The translations under genes were made by a program, and so were the position numbers. From Haloimpatiens lingqiaonensis (lineage in GTDB: Bacteria; Bacillota; Clostridia; Clostridiales; Clostridiaceae): a stretch of 64,000 bases of DNA. Location: NCBI RefSeq assembly GCF_044502415.1, contig NZ_CP172402.1, one strand, 5' to 3'. Below are positions 18,338-27,994 of this stretch, one piece after another (within the stretch, counting starts at the first letter, position 1; the number at the start of each line of letters is the position of its first letter). Below the pieces are notes generated by a model that did not search any database, was not told the origin of the DNA, and saw only the letters and a list, made by a program, of their open reading frames with translations.

Positions 18338-19204
18338 ATGGCTGGAGCAGGACTTATTGCGATAAAAAGAAGAATAAAATCCATAACAAATACTAGAAAA
18401 ATAACTAGAGCTATGAACGTGGTAGCTACTTCAAAATTAAAAAAGTCCAGAGATAGACTGGGGTCTAATGATAAATACTATGAATACTTAGAAGAAATAA
18501 TGAGTAAAGTTGTATTTGCAGATGAAAAAAGCAATATATATAAAAATGGAAATAGTAGTGAGAAAAAATTATATATAATGCTTACCTCTGACTCAGGTCT
18601 TTGCGGAGGATTTAATGGAGAAGTGGTAAATCATACCATTGGGCTTATTAAAGGTCGTAGAGATAAATCTTTAGTTATTGTGGTGGGGCAAAAGGGAAGA
18701 AATTATTTAAAAAGATTTAATATCGAAACTGTAGCAGAATATGTGGAAATACCAGATATACCAACTTCTCAAGAGGCTAATATATTAGTGAAACAAGCTT
18801 TAGATATGTATGAAAAAGGGGAAGTAGGAGAAGTTAATATAGTTTACCATGAGTTTATTAGTACTGTAAAGCGTTCTATAAAGGTTAAAAAACTTCTTCC
18901 TTTAGAAAATAAATCTCAAAAGGAAGAAGAAAAAAGTGATGTACAGAGTTACTTTGAATTTGAGCCTTCAGCAGGTGAGATTTTGCAGGAAAGATTGGGT
19001 GGCTATATTACAGGAACGGTATTAAATTGCATGATAAGCTCTAAGTGCAGTGAACAGGCTTCTAGAGTTGAGGCCATGAGCAATGCAACTAGAAATGCAA
19101 ATGATCTTTTAGAGAAATTAAATATTAAATATAATAGAATAAGACAAAGCGCCATAACACAGGAGATTTCAGAAATTGTTGGTGGTGCTGAGGCTCAAAA
19201 ATAA
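18338..19204 (+). CDS. atpG: ATP synthase F1 subunit gamma
   Basis: Rotor shaft turning inside the alpha/beta ring. 288 residues. The N-terminal helix IKRRIKSITNTRKITRAM and the C-terminal segment with EASRVEAMSNATRNAND and QSAITQEISEIVGGA are diagnostic. TSDSGLCGGFN marks the middle domain. Upstream GCAGGAGGTGA is a near-perfect ribosome-binding site. Confidence 0.96.
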   Translation: MAGAGLIAIKRRIKSITNTRKITRAMNVVATSKLKKSRDRLGSNDKYYEYLEEIMSKVVFADEKSNIYKNGNSSEKKLYIMLTSDSGLCGGFNGEVVNHTIGLIKGRRDKSLVIVVGQKGRNYLKRFNIETVAEYVEIPDIPTSQEANILVKQALDMYEKGEVGEVNIVYHEFISTVKRSIKVKKLLPLENKSQKEEEKSDVQSYFEFEPSAGEILQERLGGYITGTVLNCMISSKCSEQASRVEAMSNATRNANDLLEKLNIKYNRIRQSAITQEISEIVGGAEAQK

Positions 19205-19225
19205 AAACCCATTGGAGGTGAGTGT

Positions 19226-20623
19226 ATGCCAGGAACGATAGGAAAAGTTGTTCAAATAATAGGACCAGTTATAGATATAAAATTTGATTCGGATTATCTT
19301 CCAAATCTATATAATGCCATTGAAATTAATGCTGGTGAAAGAATAGTAGTTGCAGAAGTTGAACAACACGTAGGTGACGACATAGTAAGAGCCATTGCTA
19401 TGGAAGGCACAGAAGGATTAAAAAGAGGCATGGAGGCATTAGATACAGGAAATCCAATATCGGTTCCAGTGGGAGAGCAGTCATTGGGAAGACTGTTTAA
19501 TGTACTGGGAAAACCAATAGATAATGGAGAAGAACTTAAAGTTGAAGAGTATTATCCAATACATAGACCAGCGCCAAGTTTCGAAGAGCAATCTGTGGAG
19601 CCTGAAATGTTTGAAACTGGTATAAAGGTAATAGATTTATTAGCACCATATCAAAAGGGTGGTAAAATAGGACTATTTGGTGGTGCAGGTGTTGGTAAAA
19701 CAGTTTTAATTCAAGAACTTATAAATAACATAGCAAGACAACATGGAGGACTTTCAGTATTTACAGGAGTAGGTGAGAGAACTAGAGAAGGTAATGACCT
19801 ATACCATGAGATGAAAGACTCTGGAGTTATAGAAAAAACTGCTTTAGTATTTGGACAAATGAATGAACCACCTGGAGCAAGAATGAGAGTTGCTCTTACA
19901 GGACTTACTATGGCTGAGTATTTTAGAGATAAGGGTCAAAACGTACTTTTATTTATAGATAATATATTTAGATTTACACAAGCTGGTTCAGAGGTTTCAG
20001 CTTTACTTGGAAGAATACCAAGTGCTGTTGGATACCAGCCAACGCTAGCAACAGAAATGGGAGCTTTACAAGAGAGAATAACTTCTACAAAGCATGGTTC
20101 CATAACATCTGTTCAAGCGGTTTACGTTCCAGCGGATGACTTAACAGATCCAGCTCCAGCTACAACATTCAGCCATCTAGATGCTACAACAGTTTTATCA
20201 AGATCCATTGCGGAGCTTGGAATATATCCTGCAGTAGATCCATTAGACTCTACTTCAAGAATACTAGAGCCTAGAATAGTTGGAGAAGAACATTATGATG
20301 TAGCTCAAAGGGTTAAACACTTATTAGAAAGATATAAAGAGTTACAAGATATAATAGCTATACTTGGTATAGATGAACTTTCAGAAGAGGATAAGTTAGT
20401 AGTTGCAAGAGCTAGAAAAGTTCAAAGATTTTTATCACAACCATTTAGTGTAGCAGAACAGTTTACTGGAATGCAAGGTAAATATGTTCCAATAAAAGAA
20501 ACTATAAGAGGATTCAAAGAAATATTAGAAGGTAAACACGATGATCTTCCAGAAACAGCATTTTTATTTGTAGGAACCATTGAGGAAGCAAAAGAAAAAG
20601 CTCGTAAGATGATGGAAGACTAG
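19226..20623 (+). CDS. atpD: ATP synthase F1 subunit beta
   Basis: Catalytic subunit, 465 residues. P-loop GGAGVGKTVLIQEL, catalytic Glu region GVGERTREGNDLYHEM, Walker B VLLFIDNIFRFTQAG, and signature PAVDPLDSTSRI. 21 bases after atpG. Confidence 0.98.
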   Translation: MPGTIGKVVQIIGPVIDIKFDSDYLPNLYNAIEINAGERIVVAEVEQHVGDDIVRAIAMEGTEGLKRGMEALDTGNPISVPVGEQSLGRLFNVLGKPIDNGEELKVEEYYPIHRPAPSFEEQSVEPEMFETGIKVIDLLAPYQKGGKIGLFGGAGVGKTVLIQELINNIARQHGGLSVFTGVGERTREGNDLYHEMKDSGVIEKTALVFGQMNEPPGARMRVALTGLTMAEYFRDKGQNVLLFIDNIFRFTQAGSEVSALLGRIPSAVGYQPTLATEMGALQERITSTKHGSITSVQAVYVPADDLTDPAPATTFSHLDATTVLSRSIAELGIYPAVDPLDSTSRILEPRIVGEEHYDVAQRVKHLLERYKELQDIIAILGIDELSEEDKLVVARARKVQRFLSQPFSVAEQFTGMQGKYVPIKETIRGFKEILEGKHDDLPETAFLFVGTIEEAKEKARKMMED

Positions 20624-20638
20624 ATGGGAGCGATTTAA

Positions 20639-21043
20639 ATGGACGGTGTTTTAAATCTACTTATAATTACTCCAGAAAAGGAGTTTTATAATGGAGATAT
20701 AAAAGAAATAAATACAGAAACTTTAAACGGACATATAGGAATACTTCCAGGGCGTTTACCTATAATAGCTCTTTTAAAGCCTACAATTACTGTTTTCAAA
20801 GATAAAAATGGTAAAGAGTTTAAGGCATTTACATCCAGTGGCATAATACAAGTGGAAAATAATAAAGTTAAAATATTATGCGATGCTTGTGAATGGCCTG
20901 AAGAAATAGATTTTAATAGAGCTGAAGCAGCTAAAAAAAGAGCTGAGGAAAGACTTGCTAATAAACAAGAGAGTTTGGATGTGCAAAGAGCTCAAATGGC
21001 TTTAGCAAGGGCAATGATTAGATTAAAATTTAAGAACATATAA
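20639..21043 (+). CDS. atpC: ATP synthase F1 subunit epsilon
   Basis: Rotor subunit that can inhibit hydrolysis. 134 residues. An N-terminal beta sandwich (ETLNGHIGILPGRLPIIALL is the conserved part) precedes a C-terminal helical hairpin rich in Ala, Glu and Arg. Last gene of the operon, followed by a strong terminator. Confidence 0.95.
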   Translation: MDGVLNLLIITPEKEFYNGDIKEINTETLNGHIGILPGRLPIIALLKPTITVFKDKNGKEFKAFTSSGIIQVENNKVKILCDACEWPEEIDFNRAEAAKKRAEERLANKQESLDVQRAQMALARAMIRLKFKNI

Positions 21044-21047
21044 AAGA

Positions 21048-21079
21048 ACTTCTGTGTATTATACACAGAAGTTTTTTTT
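21048..21079 (+). terminator. Terminator of the atp operon
   Basis: Perfect inverted repeat ACTTCTGTGTAT / ATACACAGAAGT followed by eight T. Confidence 0.88.
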
Positions 21080-21262
21080 ATATTGTATATGTAAATAAGC
21101 ACACTTTAAGTGATTAATATATATATTATTAATATATTCCTAAAGCCAGTGGGGCTTCTTAACCTAATTACTTAGAAAATATTTAATTTATAATTTTTTT
21201 TAGTAAGTGAATAAATTTTTTTGTTTTTGGCAATAATTTCTAAGGAAAGGTAGGGGGTTAAG

Positions 21263-21973
21263 ATGAAATTTAAAAAGAATATTATAAGAATTAATATAAT
21301 GTTTTTTATAACAATTATTTTAGCTTTAGGTATTGTTAATAATTATTTTTGTGAGAGTAAAAATAATTCAGGCTTATTTAGTGAAATCATATCTAAAATT
21401 AACGCTCATGTTGAAGAGTATGGAATAATAACTTCTTTTAGTACTGAAAAGGATCCTAAGAAGGTTTGTAAAGCTATATTAGAAAATATGGCTCCTAAAG
21501 TAAATTATAAAGAAATAGCTTCTAATGAGTTATACTGTTTGGAAATACATGATGAAAATATTAAAGGATATGTTCAAGGTAAAAAATACAATGGACAGCA
21601 AGTGATAAGTGTAAATATTTTATGTAAGAGCAATGAAAATAATTGTGAAGGTTTAAAGGCAAAGATAAAAAATTCAATAAAAATAATTGAAAGCAATCCT
21701 AAGAACAAGTACTTCTGCTATTTAAAAGCCAAAATAGATGATGGCAACTTAGCGACAGTTAATGAGGAAATAAGTAAAATACTTCAAAAGGACAATGTTA
21801 AAAATGTAGAATCTACAAAAATAAATAATGGTTATAGTACATGTTGCTACACTGGAAAATACAATCCTATTTTAGTAAATGGAAAATTAGTAGATTTTAA
21901 TTATTCAGTTTGTAAATATGGTCTTAGAAATTATTTAATTATAGGAACTCCACAAATAATATTAGATTATTAG
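21263..21973 (+). CDS. ywmB: YwmB-like protein (TATA-box-binding-like fold, DUF1779)
   Basis: 236 residues, N-terminal hydrophobic segment (about residues 9-27), then an extracytoplasmic domain. Assigned to the YwmB family from its position directly upstream of murA and spoIID, as in Bacillus, and from its size and layout. Sequence similarity alone is not strong enough for me to be sure. Function unknown. A GGTAGGGGG ribosome-binding site precedes ATG 21263. The gap to the murA start is 20 bases. Confidence 0.65.
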   Translation: MKFKKNIIRINIMFFITIILALGIVNNYFCESKNNSGLFSEIISKINAHVEEYGIITSFSTEKDPKKVCKAILENMAPKVNYKEIASNELYCLEIHDENIKGYVQGKKYNGQQVISVNILCKSNENNCEGLKAKIKNSIKIIESNPKNKYFCYLKAKIDDGNLATVNEEISKILQKDNVKNVESTKINNGYSTCCYTGKYNPILVNGKLVDFNYSVCKYGLRNYLIIGTPQIILDY

Positions 21974-21993
21974 GAAAAGAAATGGGGGATATT

Positions 21994-23247
21994 ATGGAAA
22001 AGATAATAGTTTATGGTGGTAGAAAATTAAGCGGTGAAGTTAATATAAGCTCAGCTAAAAATGCTATTCTTCCTATAATAGCAGGAAGTATATTATGTAG
22101 TGAAAAGTGTATTATTAAAAATGCACCCATGCTTGAAGATGTATTTGTTATTTGTGAAGTATTAAAATCTTTAAATTCATCCATAGAAGTAGATGAATTA
22201 GAAAATACCATAAATATTGATAATTGTAATTTAAAATTATCACAACCATCTTCTGAATTAGTTAGAAAAATGAGGGCATCCTTTTTGGTTATGGGTCCAA
22301 TGGTTGCAAGATTTGGTGAATTTAAAATAGCGCTGCCAGGAGGATGTAACATAGGAACTAGACCTATTGATTTGCATTTAAAAGGGTTAAGTGCATTAGG
22401 GGCCCAGGTAAGTGTAGGACATGGATATGTAGAAGCAAAGGCTAATAAGCTTAAAGGAAGTAACATATATTTAGATTTTCCTTCTGTAGGAGCCACAGAA
22501 AACTTAATTATGGCAGCTACACTAGCGGAGGGGGAAACTATTATAGAAAATGCCGCAGAAGAACCAGAAATAGTGGATTTAGCTAATTTTTTAAATAGCA
22601 TGGGCGCTAACATAATAGGTGCTGGTACAGATAAACTTAGAATAATAGGAGTAAAGGAACTTAAGAGTACCGAGTATAAGCCTATTTATGACAGGATAGA
22701 AGCTGGAACCTTTATGGTAGCTGCAGCTATAACTAGAAGTAAATTAAAGATAAATAATGTAAATGAGGAACATGTAAAACCTATAATTGCAAAATTAACA
22801 GAGATGAATGTAGAGATAGATTTATTAGGAGACAGTATAGTTGTAGATGGAAATAAGATCTTAAATCCTGTAGATATAAAAACTATGCCATACCCAGGAT
22901 TCCCAACGGATATGCAAGCGCAGATGATGGCTTTGTTATCTACAGTTAAGGGTACTAGCATTATAACAGAAACTATATTCGAAAATAGATTTATGCACGC
23001 CTCTGAATTAAAAAGGATGGGTGCAAATATAAAATTAGATGGGAGGTCTGCAGTAATAGATGGAGTAGAAAAATTAACAGGAGCAGAGGTTAAAGCTACG
23101 GATTTAAGAGCAGGTGCTTCATTAATATTAGCAGGCTTAGCAGCAGAAGGGTGTACTTTAATAGGCGATATTTATCATATAGATAGAGGATATATGAATA
23201 TAGAAAATAAATTTAAAAAAATAGGCGGAAATATAATAAGAATATAG
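21994..23247 (+). CDS. murA: UDP-N-acetylglucosamine 1-carboxyvinyltransferase
   Basis: Adds enolpyruvate from PEP to UDP-GlcNAc, the first committed step of peptidoglycan synthesis. 417 residues from ATG 21994; an in-frame ATG at 21982 is possible, but GGGGG sits just before 21994. It begins EKIIVYGGRKLSGEV. The catalytic Cys (fosfomycin target) is in PGGCNIGTRPIDLHLKG. The C-terminus has TDLRAGASLILAGL. A terminator follows. Confidence 0.96.
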   Translation: MEKIIVYGGRKLSGEVNISSAKNAILPIIAGSILCSEKCIIKNAPMLEDVFVICEVLKSLNSSIEVDELENTINIDNCNLKLSQPSSELVRKMRASFLVMGPMVARFGEFKIALPGGCNIGTRPIDLHLKGLSALGAQVSVGHGYVEAKANKLKGSNIYLDFPSVGATENLIMAATLAEGETIIENAAEEPEIVDLANFLNSMGANIIGAGTDKLRIIGVKELKSTEYKPIYDRIEAGTFMVAAAITRSKLKINNVNEEHVKPIIAKLTEMNVEIDLLGDSIVVDGNKILNPVDIKTMPYPGFPTDMQAQMMALLSTVKGTSIITETIFENRFMHASELKRMGANIKLDGRSAVIDGVEKLTGAEVKATDLRAGASLILAGLAAEGCTLIGDIYHIDRGYMNIENKFKKIGGNIIRI

Positions 23248-23278
23248 TAAAAAAATATAATATTATAAAGGATATAAA

Positions 23279-23324
23279 AAATTTTAAGCTGATTTTAAAA
23301 TTTAATCGGCTTAAAATTTTTTTC
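23279..23324 (+). terminator. Terminator after murA
   Basis: AAATTTTAAGCTGATT at 23279-23294 pairs with AATCGGCTTAAAATTT at 23304-23319 (one G-U pair), then TTTTT. Confidence 0.85.
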
Positions 23325-23414
23325 TTATCTATGACTTTGTAATAAAGTATATTTCTTTTTAATATATTGTTAGTGATGAGTGGAAAATGATTTAAAATTT
23401 GCAGATAAGTAATG

Positions 23415-23645
23415 GGATTAGGTAAGAAGTAAAAGATTAGCTAAGAAGTAAAAAGTAAGAAGTAAGAGATTAGGTAAGAGGTAAGAAGTAAAAGTTAAGC
23501 AAAGTAAGAAGTAAGAGTTTAGGATAAAACTCAAGGAGTTTTTTATAGTTAATTTGTAAGTAACAGGTAATAAGTAATAGTTGTAGTGAAAATTCAGCTT
23601 GTGGAATTTTTTCAAGAACTTTTACCTCTTACTCTTTACTACGTG
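23415..23645. repeat. Simple-repeat array of GTAAGAAGTAAGAG type
   Basis: Between murA and spoIID. Many imperfect copies of AGTAAGAAGTAAGAG or GGTAAGAAGTAAAAG up to about 23530, then AAGTAACAGGTAATAAGTAATAG, and an opposite-strand copy CTTTTACCTCTTACTCTTTA near 23620-23640, so the array can fold back on itself. The same unit recurs near 24890-24970, 44215-44275 and 49785-49800. Confidence 0.7.
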
Positions 23646-23707
23646 TGAAAGTTTAATAAACAATAAACAAAAGCTAATGTGATGAGTTCAACGAAGGGGT
23701 GGTTAGT

Positions 23708-24814
23708 ATGAAAATTGGCGAAAGTATAAAAAGTAATGTTTTTAAGGAAGTTTACAGGGGAATAGGAGCTTATTTTAAAACTATGGCTTCAATAATAGTT
23801 ATTGCAATGCTTTCAACGGTTTTATTATCTATAATTTTTGTGGGGATTAATCATGAAAAAAGTGTGGATCATACTGAAGATGGTGTAAGAAATTTCAAAA
23901 ATGATTCCACATCGGTAGTTAAATATCAATACAATGGTAAGGAAGAAAAGGTTAAGGTGTATATAACAAGTGAAGATAAAATAAAAGAAATTAGCTTAGA
24001 AGACTATGTAGTAGGGGTAGTATCTGGAGAAATGCCTGCAAATTTTCATATAGAGGCTTTAAAGGCACAAGCAGTAGCAGCTAGGACATATACCATATCT
24101 CGTATGAAAAAATTTGGTGGTGGTGGTTGTGAAAATGGTAAAGGGGCTGATTTGTGTGACACAGTGCATTGCCAAGTTTATAAATCAAAGGAAAGCAGGC
24201 TTAGTGCTTGGCCTGCAAAAGATAGGGACGTTCTATGGAAGAAAGTAGTACAAGCAGTTAATGAAACTTCGGGAGAAGTAATTACTTATAATGGGAAATT
24301 AATTACCTCACCACTGTATTTTTCTACTAGCAGCGGAAAAACGGAAAACTCTCAAGAAGTTTTTTCAAGTAGTTTACCTTACTTAAAAAGTGTTTCTAGT
24401 CCGGGAGAAGAAGTATCCAATAGATATAAGGCTTCTAATAATATTAATTATAATGATTTTTTAAAGGCTATTAATAGTAATTTCCCAAAAGCAAAATTAT
24501 CATCTTCTAATGTGAAAAATCAAGTTAAAGTAATATCTAGAACAGAAGGGGGTAGCGTTAAAACAATAAAAGTTGGCAATGTAAATGTAACTGGTCCTCA
24601 ATTTAGAAAGGCTTTAAATTTAAATTCTGCAAATTTTAATATAAGTTTTTTACCTGAGTATGTGAAGATAGATTGTAAGGGATATGGTCATGGTGTAGGT
24701 ATGAGTCAATGGGGTGCTAATGTTATGGCAAAAGATAACAAAAAATATCAGCATATATTAAGCCATTATTATCAAAATACTGAAGTAAAAAAATTAGAAG
24801 AAATTATGCGATAA
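23708..24814 (+). CDS. spoIID: Stage II sporulation protein D (septal peptidoglycan lytic transglycosylase)
   Basis: Membrane-anchored enzyme that, with SpoIIP and SpoIIM, removes septal peptidoglycan during engulfment. 368 residues from ATG 23708, chosen because AAGGGGTGG is its ribosome-binding site. One N-terminal membrane helix lies at about residues 25-45. The catalytic SpoIID domain shows SGEMPANFHIEALKAQAVAA, RTYTISRM and the C-terminal YGHGVGMSQWGA. It probably has its own sigma-E-type promoter in the repeat-rich upstream region; I could not place one. Confidence 0.95.
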   Translation: MKIGESIKSNVFKEVYRGIGAYFKTMASIIVIAMLSTVLLSIIFVGINHEKSVDHTEDGVRNFKNDSTSVVKYQYNGKEEKVKVYITSEDKIKEISLEDYVVGVVSGEMPANFHIEALKAQAVAARTYTISRMKKFGGGGCENGKGADLCDTVHCQVYKSKESRLSAWPAKDRDVLWKKVVQAVNETSGEVITYNGKLITSPLYFSTSSGKTENSQEVFSSSLPYLKSVSSPGEEVSNRYKASNNINYNDFLKAINSNFPKAKLSSSNVKNQVKVISRTEGGSVKTIKVGNVNVTGPQFRKALNLNSANFNISFLPEYVKIDCKGYGHGVGMSQWGANVMAKDNKKYQHILSHYYQNTEVKKLEEIMR

Positions 24815-24887
24815 TTAACTGAGCACTGAGCACTTAGCGCTTAGCACTTAAATAAACTCCTCTGCAAATTGAAATTTGTGAAGAAGG

Positions 24888-24972
24888 TAAGAATTAAGTA
24901 ATAGGTAAAAAGTAATAAGTAAAAGGTAAGAAGTAGGTAAGAGTTAAAAAGTAATAAGTAATAGTTAAGGAT
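24888..24972. repeat. Simple-repeat array, second copy
   Basis: Imperfect repeats of AAGTAATAAGTAAAAGGTAAG directly after spoIID, same family as at 23415. A small hairpin-type motif follows at 24975-25003 (ATTCATTGCATTACGAAAAAT); a related one is near 49812-49840. Confidence 0.6.
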
Positions 24973-25010
24973 AATTTTTATTCATTGCATTACGAAAAAT
25001 TTTAGAATTT

Positions 25011-25067
25011 AAAAAAGATAAATAACATAATTTCACGTTGTGAAATTATGTTATTTATCTTTTTTTT
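25011..25067 (+). terminator. Very long terminator after spoIID
   Basis: Perfect 26-bp inverted repeat: 25011-25036 pairs with 25040-25065 around the loop GTT, followed by more T. The ends are A6 and T6, so it could act on both strands. Confidence 0.9.
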
Positions 25068-25089
25068 GGGTTAATTTAAATTTTTTGTT

Positions 25090-25232
25090 GGCCACAGCCA
25101 GACTTAATATATAAATAATAAATATCAAATATCAATTAATGTGGATTTTCTTCATTTTATTCACAAAATCTTTAATTTATAAAAAAGGAAGGGCTAATAA
25201 TATTTTTATACGAAGTCGTTCTTTTAGCCTCC
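25090..25232 (+). repeat. Dispersed repeat unit B, copy 1
   Basis: AT-rich unit containing AATGTGGATTTTCTTCATTT and GAAGTCGTTC. A diverged copy lies in reverse orientation at 50250-50392. Together with unit A downstream it forms a cassette present twice in the window. Confidence 0.7.
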
Positions 25233-25352
25233 AGTCTCTAAATGATTTAGTGTAATTCTTAATTTTTAGGTGATAGGAGTATATAGGTACTAGGTGCTAG
25301 GTTCTAGGTACTAGGGAAGGATAAAACTCCTGAAGGAGTTTTAAGAAAATAT

Positions 25353-25510
25353 AAATTTAAGAAATTCCATAGGAATTTCAACATTAATTGATATTTGATA
25401 TTTAATATTTGATATTTGATATTTCTATATTTTTGCTGGCTACCGCCAATAAAAGATTTTTTAATCCCTAAAAAAAGATATAACTACTCCATTTAGTGAA
25501 ATAATTATAT
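25353..25510 (+). repeat. Dispersed repeat unit A, copy 1
   Basis: Starts ATTTAAGAAATTCCATAGGA, contains several TTGATATTT units, a GCTGGCTACCGCCAATAAAA core and ends ACTCCATTTAGTGAAATAAT. The reverse-complement copy at 49869-50023 matches along the whole length. No coding frame. Confidence 0.78.
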
Positions 25511-25650
25511 ATATTTTTTGTAGATTAAAAAGTTAAATAATTAAAATAATTGTACTTTATTTATTTTTTTTTGAAATTAAATCAAAAAAATATAAAAATA
25601 CATGTATTTTTTTCTATATACTGGACAAACTAGAAAATGGAGGTGGGAAT

Positions 25651-26400
25651 ATGTTAAATGATAAAAATAATGGAAATTCACCAAGAAAATTAAGAAAGGA
25701 GGCATTATACGTAATATTGTTTGTTTGCTTATGTGTTGTGGCAACTGTAGCAGCCGTAACTTCTAGAAATAACAAATTAGCAAAAAAACAACAAGTAGAA
25801 AATGCGAAAATGCAGTCACAGAAACCTACAGACAATGAAAAAAATCCACAAATTACATTAGTAGATGATTCACTAAGAGAACAACAACAATATGAAAATT
25901 CTTTGGAAGTGAAAAATAACAAGAATAAAAATACTAATGCTAAAGAAGAAAAGAAAGAAGTAAAAGTTTCTGGCAATGTATCAAATTGTAAAATGATAAA
26001 GCCAGTAGATGGTTCAATGGGAAGAGAATACTCAGAAGCTCCTGTTTATTGGGAATCATCAGGAACATACAAACCTAATTTTGGAATGGACATAAAAGCT
26101 GAATTGGGTAAAAAAGTAGTAGCTGTTAGTGATGGTATTGTAGTAGAAGTTGGAGACAATAGAGAAGGATACGGAAAACAAGTAGTTATAGATCACCAAA
26201 ATGGCTTGAAATCTGTTTATGCAAATTTATCAAAAGATATTTCTGTAAAAAAAGGTCAAAAGGTTAAACAAGGTGAGACTGTAGGAGAAGTTGGAAATAC
26301 AAGTTTAAATTCTTATGGTGAAAAATATGGAAGCAATCTTCACTTTGAGATTTTAAAAGGAAATGAAAAAATTAATCCAGCTAAGTATGTAAAATATTAA
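25651..26400 (+). CDS. spoIIQ: SpoIIQ-like M23 (LytM) domain protein, zinc site degenerate
   Basis: 249 residues: one membrane helix (about 19-37), a Lys/Asn/Gln-rich linker, then a LytM domain from about residue 112. In sporulation SpoIIQ forms the forespore half of the channel with SpoIIIAH. The M23 zinc ligands are altered: the HxxxD site reads NFGMD (N143, D147) and the HxH site reads NLH (N229, H231). So it is probably not a peptidase but a structural partner, as in B. subtilis. The spoIID-spoIIQ-spoIIID order supports the name. Confidence 0.88.
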   Translation: MLNDKNNGNSPRKLRKEALYVILFVCLCVVATVAAVTSRNNKLAKKQQVENAKMQSQKPTDNEKNPQITLVDDSLREQQQYENSLEVKNNKNKNTNAKEEKKEVKVSGNVSNCKMIKPVDGSMGREYSEAPVYWESSGTYKPNFGMDIKAELGKKVVAVSDGIVVEVGDNREGYGKQVVIDHQNGLKSVYANLSKDISVKKGQKVKQGETVGEVGNTSLNSYGEKYGSNLHFEILKGNEKINPAKYVKY

Positions 26401-26520
26401 TTTTGTAATATTCAGCGGGAATTTATTTCCTGCTGAATGTTAGATAAATGAAGGCTAACGGGTAATTAATCTAGGAAATAATGCATATTTATTAATATAT
26501 AAGGAATAAGGAGGTTGCAG

Positions 26521-26781
26521 TTGGGTTTGAAAGATTACATTGAGGAAAGAGTAATGGAAGTGGCGGAATATATCATTAGTTCAAAATCTACTATACGAAA
26601 AACAGCTAAAGCTTTCGGAGTTAGTAAAAGTACTATACACAAAGATATGACAGAAAGATTACCAAAACTAAATCCTCAAATTGCAAAAGAAGCAAAAAGC
26701 ATATTAGATTTAAATAAAGCTGAAAGGCATATTAGAGGTGGAAAAGCTACTAAAATGAAATACAAGGCAATAGGAAGTTAA
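26521..26781 (+). CDS. spoIIID: Sporulation transcription factor SpoIIID
   Basis: Small DNA-binding regulator of mother-cell genes during sporulation. 86 residues from TTG 26521, which lies 6 bases after AAGGAGG; an in-frame TTG at 26515 touches that site. The helix-turn-helix is IRKTAKAFGVSKSTIHKDM, followed by the basic C-terminal tail HIRGGKATKMKYK seen in the family. It is followed by mbl, as in Bacillus. Confidence 0.95.
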   Translation: MGLKDYIEERVMEVAEYIISSKSTIRKTAKAFGVSKSTIHKDMTERLPKLNPQIAKEAKSILDLNKAERHIRGGKATKMKYKAIGS

Positions 26782-26910
26782 ATATTAAATGTTAATATTT
26801 AATATTTAAACATTCCTTATATTATTGAAGGATTTTAACACATAATGTAGAATATAGATATGTTAATGTTAAATATTATACAAATGTGTAGAAGTGGAGT
26901 GAAATAAGGA

Positions 26911-27942
26911 ATGTTTTTTAGTATGGGTACGGATTTAGGTATAGATTTAGGTACTGCAACAGTACTTGTTTATATTAAGGGTAAAGGAGTAATATTAAAA
27001 GAGCCATCAGTAGTGGCTATAGATAGAGTTAAGAATAGAGTTTTAGCTGTAGGTGAAGAAGCTAGACAAATGATTGGAAGGACTCCTGGGAATATTGTAG
27101 CTATACGTCCGTTAAAAGATGGAGTTATATCAGATTATGATATAACAGAAAAAATGTTAAAACATTTTATTAAAAAAGCTTGTGGTCGTAAGAAAATGGC
27201 TGCACCTAGAGTAGTAGTATGTGTACCATGTCAAGCTACAGAAGTAGAAAAAAGAGCCGTTAGAGATGCGGCCATGAATGCACGTGCCAAAAAAGTATTT
27301 TTGATAGAAGAGCCGTTAGCAGCTGCTATAGGAGCAGGCTTGGATATTACTAAAGCTAGTGGAAATATGGTAATAGATATAGGTGGAGGAACTACTGATA
27401 TAGCTGTTATTTCTTTAGGAGGTATGGTAGTTAGATCATCTATAAAGGTAGCTGGTGATACTTTTGATGAAGCAATAATTAAGTATATAAGAAAAAAACA
27501 CAAGCTTATGATTGGCGAAAGAACTGCAGAAGATTTGAAAATAAATATAGGTAGTGCTTATAAAAGAGAAGAAGAATGCTCTATGGAAATAAGAGGTAGA
27601 GACTTGATTACAGGTCTTCCTAAAAATATAACTGTATCTTCAAATGAAATGAGAGAAGCTTTAACAGAAGCTGTAAGTGCTATAGCAGAATGTGCTCATT
27701 CGGTTTTAGAAAAGACTCCACCAGAATTAGCAGCAGATATAGCGGACAAAGGTATAGTTATGACAGGTGGGGGAGCCTTACTTAATGGATTAGACAAGCT
27801 AATTGAAAGTATGACTAAGGTTCCGGTTTATATAGCTGATGAGGCTGTATCATGTGTAGCTATAGGCACTGGTAAAATGTTAGACTATCTTGATAAGTTG
27901 GATTCAGCTTATCATAGCGCAGATATAACGTTAGTAGATTAG
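26911..27942 (+). CDS. mbl: MreB/Mbl-type rod-shape actin homologue
   Basis: Bacterial actin that guides cell-wall synthesis from the inner membrane face. 343 residues. Nucleotide-binding motifs are DLGIDLGTATVLVY (phosphate 1), MVIDIGGGTTDIAVISLGG (phosphate 2) and MTGGGALLNGLDKL (adenosine). Position right after spoIIID favours Mbl over MreB. ATG 26911 has a modest AAATAAGGA ahead. Confidence 0.93.
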   Translation: MFFSMGTDLGIDLGTATVLVYIKGKGVILKEPSVVAIDRVKNRVLAVGEEARQMIGRTPGNIVAIRPLKDGVISDYDITEKMLKHFIKKACGRKKMAAPRVVVCVPCQATEVEKRAVRDAAMNARAKKVFLIEEPLAAAIGAGLDITKASGNMVIDIGGGTTDIAVISLGGMVVRSSIKVAGDTFDEAIIKYIRKKHKLMIGERTAEDLKINIGSAYKREEECSMEIRGRDLITGLPKNITVSSNEMREALTEAVSAIAECAHSVLEKTPPELAADIADKGIVMTGGGALLNGLDKLIESMTKVPVYIADEAVSCVAIGTGKMLDYLDKLDSAYHSADITLVD

Positions 27943-27945
27943 GTT

Positions 27946-27990
27946 AAATAAATGCATGAGTTATAATAAATCTCATGCATTTATTTTTAT
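27946..27990 (+). terminator. Terminator after mbl
   Basis: Perfect 15-bp inverted repeat AAATAAATGCATGAG / CTCATGCATTTATTT with an 11-nt loop, then T-rich. Confidence 0.88.
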
Positions 27991-27994
27991 ATAA

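Noticed and set aside
23415..24972. Possible CRISPR array in the repeat-rich gaps
   Set aside because: Units are short, imperfect and contiguous, without regular unique spacers; no cas gene in the window.
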